Source: Aridibaculum aurantiacum
Lineage (GTDB): Bacteria; Bacteroidota; Bacteroidia; Chitinophagales; Chitinophagaceae
NCBI RefSeq assembly: GCF_017355875.1
Contig: NZ_JAFEWC010000004.1
Location: forward strand, 300,059-364,058
Direction: 5' to 3'
DNA: 64,000 nucleotides
Numbering within the stretch: position 1 is the stretch's first letter; every line of letters starts with the position of its first letter. The notes beneath the pieces are model-generated. The model saw only the letters and a program-made list of their open reading frames with translations. It made no database searches and had not been told where the DNA came from. Both the position numbers and the translations under genes were made by a program. This document shows, piece by piece, positions 61,014 through 64,000 of this stretch.

Positions 61014-61636
61014 TATATGGAACAATCTTCTGTTGTATGGCTGCTGCCAGCAATGGGCAGAATGATAAGGTGCTTGTAATGCGCGGTAACGAGCATTACA
61101 AGAAAGGCGATTATGATAAGGCTGCAGAGGCTTATAAAAAAGCTACTGATGTTAATTCGGCCAATGCGAAAGCACTTTACAATTTGGGTAATGCGCTGTA
61201 TAAGTCGCAGCAGGCAGAAGCTGCCGCAAAAGCTTTTGAAGCAGCTTCAGAAGCTACCACAGATAAAGGTTTTATTTCACGCTCCTCTTATAACAAAGGC
61301 GTGATGCACAGCCGGCAAAATCAATTGCACGAAAGCATCGGCTCATATAAACAAGCACTAAAGCTTAACCCACAAGACGAGCAGGCACGGGAAAACCTGC
61401 AACGTGCATTGAATGAGTTGAAGAAACAACAACCGCCTCCGCCAAAACAAGATCAGAAAAACCAGAACCAGAGCAACAACCAAAATAAACCAGAACCAAA
61501 GCCACAGAACAAAAGCAAGCTGAACGAGCAACAGGCAGAGCGTATGCTAAATGCACTACGACAGGAAGAAAAACGCCTGCAACAAAACAAGCAAAGCAAA
61601 CAGCGAAGTGGCAATATGCAAGAAAAGGATTGGTGA
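60995..61636 (+). CDS. batC: BatC-like tetratricopeptide protein
   Basis: A 213-residue protein with an export signal (MVWRKIIYGTIFCCMAAASNGQ). Residues 25-135 are three TPR units (RGNEHYKKGDYDKAAEAYKK, AKALYNLGNALYKSQQAEA, QLHESIGSYKQALKLNPQDE). The last 75 residues are low complexity and rich in Gln, Lys, Asn and Pro. It overlaps batB by 19 bases, so the two are coupled and probably form a complex at the inner membrane. batD, which normally follows, is missing here. Confidence 0.9.
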   Translation: MVWRKIIYGTIFCCMAAASNGQNDKVLVMRGNEHYKKGDYDKAAEAYKKATDVNSANAKALYNLGNALYKSQQAEAAAKAFEAASEATTDKGFISRSSYNKGVMHSRQNQLHESIGSYKQALKLNPQDEQARENLQRALNELKKQQPPPPKQDQKNQNQSNNQNKPEPKPQNKSKLNEQQAERMLNALRQEEKRLQQNKQSKQRSGNMQEKDW

Positions 61637-61643
61637 TGCTAAG

Positions 61644-61728
61644 GCAAAAGTCAAAAGTCAAAATTCAAAAAAAGAAACAGATCAACTTAGAAGAACTTTA
61701 AACTTTAAACTTCAAACCTCAAACTTTC
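61644..61728. repeat. degenerate short-period repeats between batC and paaY
   Basis: Units of GCAAAAGTCAAAAGTCAAAATT and AACTTTAAACTTTAAACTTCAA (period about 8-10). The two genes point toward each other, and no hairpin terminator was found. Confidence 0.5.
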
Positions 61729-62315
61729 CTTACTTCCTGCCATGTCTTATACAGCACCTCCTGCGATGGGCGGCCGGGTTCTACTTCAGTAAGTGGCTCG
61801 CAAGGTGTAGCGCTTTCATGCATTTCTGAAGGAAGCATTTGGTACAGTTTAGTTCCTGCTGTTTTCCACGCAATCATTTCATCACTTACCTGCTTGATGA
61901 TCTTAGCAGGATTTCCAACCACCAAACTTCTCGCTGGGATTTTTTTATCTGCTTTAATAAAAGCCAGTGCACCAACAATACATTCGTCGCCCAGTTCTAC
62001 ATTATCCATGATCACTGCATTCATTCCTACAAGGCAGTTGCGGCCAACAGTAGCGCCATGTATAATAGCACCATGACCAATATGAGCGCCTTCGTGTAGT
62101 GTAACTGTTACGCCAGGAAACATATGTATAGTGCAATTCTCTTGCACATTGCATCCGTCTTCAATTACTATGGCTCCCCAGTCGCCACGTATAGCTGCAC
62201 CGGGTCCTATGTATACATCTTTACCAATGATGACGTTGCCTGTAACCACTGCTTGTGGATGAACATATGCCGATGGATGTACCACTGGCTTAAATCCTTT
62301 GAACTCGTAAAACAT
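61719..62315 (-). CDS. paaY: hexapeptide-repeat protein, PaaY / gamma carbonic anhydrase family
   Basis: A 198-residue left-handed beta-helix with isoleucine-patch repeats (VTGNVIIGKDVYIGPGAAIR, GAHIGHGAIIHGATVGRNC, GMNAVIMDNVELGDE). The metal-site histidines IHMFPG, HIGHGAIIHG fit the gamma class carbonic anhydrase layout, and the C-terminal KTAGTKLYQMLPSEMHE matches PaaY, a thioesterase-like protein of the phenylacetate pathway. PaaI and PaaG follow in the same strand and orientation, so PaaY is preferred over plain carbonic anhydrase. Confidence 0.88.
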   Translation of the reverse strand: MFYEFKGFKPVVHPSAYVHPQAVVTGNVIIGKDVYIGPGAAIRGDWGAIVIEDGCNVQENCTIHMFPGVTVTLHEGAHIGHGAIIHGATVGRNCLVGMNAVIMDNVELGDECIVGALAFIKADKKIPARSLVVGNPAKIIKQVSDEMIAWKTAGTKLYQMLPSEMHESATPCEPLTEVEPGRPSQEVLYKTWQEVRKV

Positions 62316-62358
62316 AATTATATGATGATTGACTGATGGGCTTGTACCTTATTACAAG

Positions 62359-62763
62359 CTACCATTCTGCATCTTTTCTAAAAACAGTTCCTTTAAATAA
62401 TGCCACCACTTCCTCATTCCTTAGCACACTTACTTCGTATATAGCTATCCGGTTGCTGATGCTTTTTTGTTTTGCAATAGCTTGCAATACATCTCCGGGA
62501 AGAATGGGCTTTATATGCGAAATAGAAGTTTCTATAGATACTGCATGCCTGCCATTGCTATTGGATGCAAAAGCCAGCGCACTATCTGCAAAAGAATAAC
62601 TAATGCCGCCATGCGTAATACCAAATCCGTTACACATCTCAGGCCTCACCTGCATCTGCAGTTTGCAATAGCCTTTACCTATGTCCACTACTTCTATTCC
62701 CAACCATTGCGAGAAGAAGTCTTTCTCCATCATCTGTGCAGTTATTTCTGCAGGTGTTTTCAT
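62359..62763 (-). CDS. paaI: PaaI hotdog thioesterase
   Basis: A 134-residue hotdog-fold acyl-CoA thioesterase that hydrolyses dead-end CoA esters made during phenylacetate breakdown. The signature is GFGITHGGISYSFADSALAF (catalytic Asp region), and the strands KLQMQVRPEMCNGFG and HAVSIETSISHIKPILPGD follow family order. It lies 16 bases after paaG and 43 bases before paaY, in one operon. Confidence 0.93.
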   Translation of the reverse strand: MKTPAEITAQMMEKDFFSQWLGIEVVDIGKGYCKLQMQVRPEMCNGFGITHGGISYSFADSALAFASNSNGRHAVSIETSISHIKPILPGDVLQAIAKQKSISNRIAIYEVSVLRNEEVVALFKGTVFRKDAEW

Positions 62764-62779
62764 GTGGCTTGGCTATGGG

Positions 62780-63553
62780 TTATTCACCTTTAAAAACAGG
62801 TGAGCGTTTTTCTAAAAAAGCATTCGTTCCTTCTTTAAAATCATTGGTGGCAGCTGCCTGCTGTTGCAGTTTATCTTCGTTCATAAGTTGCTCATCAAAT
62901 GTGTGCGTGAGCGACCAATCCAAAGCTTTCTTGGTAAGGGCCAGACCACGTGTAGGCATAGCAGCCATTGTACGGGCAAGCTTGTAAGTTTCTTCGGCAA
63001 AGACAGAGTCTTCTATCACTTTATAGATCATGCCCAATCGCTCTGCTTCTGCTGCCGGTACTTTATCACCCAGCATCATTAGAGCTGTAGCTTTTTGCAG
63101 GCCTATCAGCCTTGGGAGAATATATGTGCCACCGCTGTCTGGTATCAATCCTATTTTACTGAAAGCTTGTATGAACGATGCAGATGCTGCAGCCACTACT
63201 ATATCGCAACTAAGAGCAATGTTAGCTCCGGCGCCTGCTGCTACACCATTTACAGCTGCTATCACAGGTTTCTCCAGTTTCCTTATACGTGACACAATGG
63301 GATTATAATGTTCGCTTAGGATCCTGTTCATTCCTGGTCCTGAAGGATCCACTACTTCAGCAAGATCTTGCCCGGCGCAAAAACCTTTGCCTGCACCTGT
63401 TATGTAAACAGCGCGTACTGTTGATGCTTTACATTCATCCAGCCTCGCCTGCATTTCGAGCGCCATTTCGCGGTTGAAAGAATTAAGTTTATCCGGCCTG
63501 TTAAGTGTTATAGAAGCTACGCCTTCTTCAAGAGAGAAAAGAATACTACTCAT
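62780..63553 (-). CDS. paaG: enoyl-CoA hydratase/isomerase, PaaG (oxepin-forming isomerase) family
   Basis: PaaG isomerises the ring epoxide of phenylacetyl-CoA to the oxepin. The 257-residue crotonase fold shows FSLEEGVASITLNRPDKLNS, YITGAGKGFCAGQDLAEV (oxyanion hole), VNGVAAGAGANIALSCDIV and FSKIGLIPDSGGTYILPRL (catalytic Asp). These match PaaG better than generic enoyl-CoA hydratase. It is first of the paaG-paaI-paaY unit, 36 bases after a small DUF2905 gene. Ring-opening and epoxidase genes (paaABCDE, paaZ) are not in the window. Confidence 0.9.
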   Translation of the reverse strand: MSSILFSLEEGVASITLNRPDKLNSFNREMALEMQARLDECKASTVRAVYITGAGKGFCAGQDLAEVVDPSGPGMNRILSEHYNPIVSRIRKLEKPVIAAVNGVAAGAGANIALSCDIVVAAASASFIQAFSKIGLIPDSGGTYILPRLIGLQKATALMMLGDKVPAAEAERLGMIYKVIEDSVFAEETYKLARTMAAMPTRGLALTKKALDWSLTHTFDEQLMNEDKLQQQAAATNDFKEGTNAFLEKRSPVFKGE

Positions 63554-63589
63554 GTATAAATATGGTTGACATTGTTAGAGAGCTGCAAT

Positions 63590-63811
63590 CTACATTTTCC
63601 TGAACAAGCGAAAGAGCACACTTAAGATGATGCTTATTATGATCATGGTGGTGATGGGAAAGTAAAACCTGAAGTTTTCTTTTTCTACCCGTATATCTCC
63701 CGGCAGCCTGCCAAACCAATGCAGCTTGTTGTGAAAAAAGTAAATGAGTATACCCACCACTACTACTGCTATTCCTCCTATGATGATGTATTTACCTAAC
63801 TGCTGGTTCAT
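63590..63811 (-). CDS. DUF2905 small membrane protein
   Basis: A 73-residue protein with two membrane helices (YIIIGGIAVVVVGILIYFF and TTMIIISIILSVLFRLF) joined by the conserved WFGRLPGDIRVEKENFRFYFP loop, which identifies DUF2905. Function unknown. It precedes paaG by 36 bases, possibly cotranscribed. Confidence 0.88.
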   Translation of the reverse strand: MNQQLGKYIIIGGIAVVVVGILIYFFHNKLHWFGRLPGDIRVEKENFRFYFPITTMIIISIILSVLFRLFRKM

Positions 63812-63872
63812 GTTTATTATAGATTTGAATTTTCAAGCCTTAGCCATTCCTGTTATAATCAATATCAGCATC

Positions 63873-64000
63873 TTGTCTTGTCCTGAAAAAAGTTGACCAT
63901 TTTTTGTTTGTTTTTTTATTGCTACGTTGATGTTTGCCGTCAAAAAGATGCGGTGTCTTGCTCTGTTAAAGCGAGCCGCCCCCGCATCTCTTTAACTACT
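63873..64000. mobile_element. possible end of an insertion sequence at the right window edge
   Basis: TTGTCCTGAAAAAAGTTGACC (63875-63895) looks like a terminal repeat of IS3-type elements in Bacteroidota, and the following sequence (GTTTGTTTTTTTATTGCTAC, then a GATGCGG/CCGCATC inverted pair at 63947/63982) is not coding and not like its neighbours. The element, if real, lies to the right of the window. The match is from memory of pattern only. Confidence 0.35.

Noticed and set aside
61719..62315. Plain gamma carbonic anhydrase
   Set aside because: The fold fits, but the C-terminal KTAGTKLYQ region and the paaG-paaI neighbours favour PaaY.
19..64000. CRISPR array, tRNA, rRNA
   Set aside because: No regular spacer-repeat pattern and no cloverleaf or rRNA-like sequence was seen in the intergenic regions.

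Overview
The window is a stretch of chromosome from a Bacteroidota bacterium, most likely family Chitinophagaceae or a close relative. I infer this from a SusC/SusD pair, several proteins ending in type IX secretion (T9SS) type A sorting domains, an alternative complex III plus aa3 oxidase operon, PorT-like and OmpA-like outer membrane proteins, DUF5522, and intrinsic terminators of the Bacteroidota kind. No rRNA, tRNA or CRISPR array was seen. Window edges cut one gene on the left (TonB-dependent receptor, N-terminal part only).

Layout. (1) 1-3049: partial TonB receptor, an SRPBCC protein overlapping an RlpA-like lipoprotein, and a 399-residue protein of unknown function. A terminator facing the minus strand at 1686-1715 hints at a small RNA. 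(2) 3398-11324: pectin uptake and breakdown, with SusC, SusD, a lipoprotein pectate lyase (PL1) and an exported Gfo/Idh/MocA oxidoreductase. (3) 11763-12344: purN. (4) 12773-29128: a long respiratory operon, actABCDEF (alternative complex III), coxB, coxA, heme O synthase, two subunit III genes, subunit IV, SCO, and a DUF420 protein carrying an EF-hand-like loop. (5) 29231-31364, minus strand: a cysteine-less alkyltransferase-like protein, DUF5522, trmB and a BON-domain protein. (6) 31650-41493: a second pectin block whose enzymes carry T9SS signals, with pectate lyase, pectin methylesterase, two unknown T9SS cargo proteins and a rhamnogalacturonan acetylesterase. (7) 41650-63811: mostly housekeeping and envelope genes, including tatC, an AsmA-like protein, ParA, an AlkA-like glycosylase, two ECF sigma factor loci with membrane regulators, gcvH, a cyclophilin, serS, kbl, a class D beta-lactamase homologue, a BatB/BatC pair and the paaG-paaI-paaY set. 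The last 130 bases may be the end of an insertion sequence.

How the parts fit. The two pectin blocks lie 20 kb apart on either side of the respiratory operon, but share a near-identical 16-17 bp element (core GGRAACGWTTGCGTAR) upstream of susC, the T9SS pectate lyase and a T9SS cargo gene. That suggests one LacI/PurR-like regulon, whose regulator is not in the window. Secreted enzymes would de-esterify and cut pectin outside the cell, and SusCD with the lipoprotein lyase would import and trim fragments. The respiratory operon encodes quinol oxidation by ACIII coupled to an aa3 oxidase without a fused heme c on subunit II, so electrons must cross through the ActA or ActE cytochrome domains or a separate carrier.

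The best leads for something undescribed are the shared operator and the related 21-bp perfect hairpin, the two unknown T9SS cargo proteins in the pectin block, the candidate minus-strand small RNA, the tandem-duplicated anti-sigma-like domain, and the EF-hand loop in the DUF420 protein. I found no obvious wholly new multi-gene defence or biosynthetic system.
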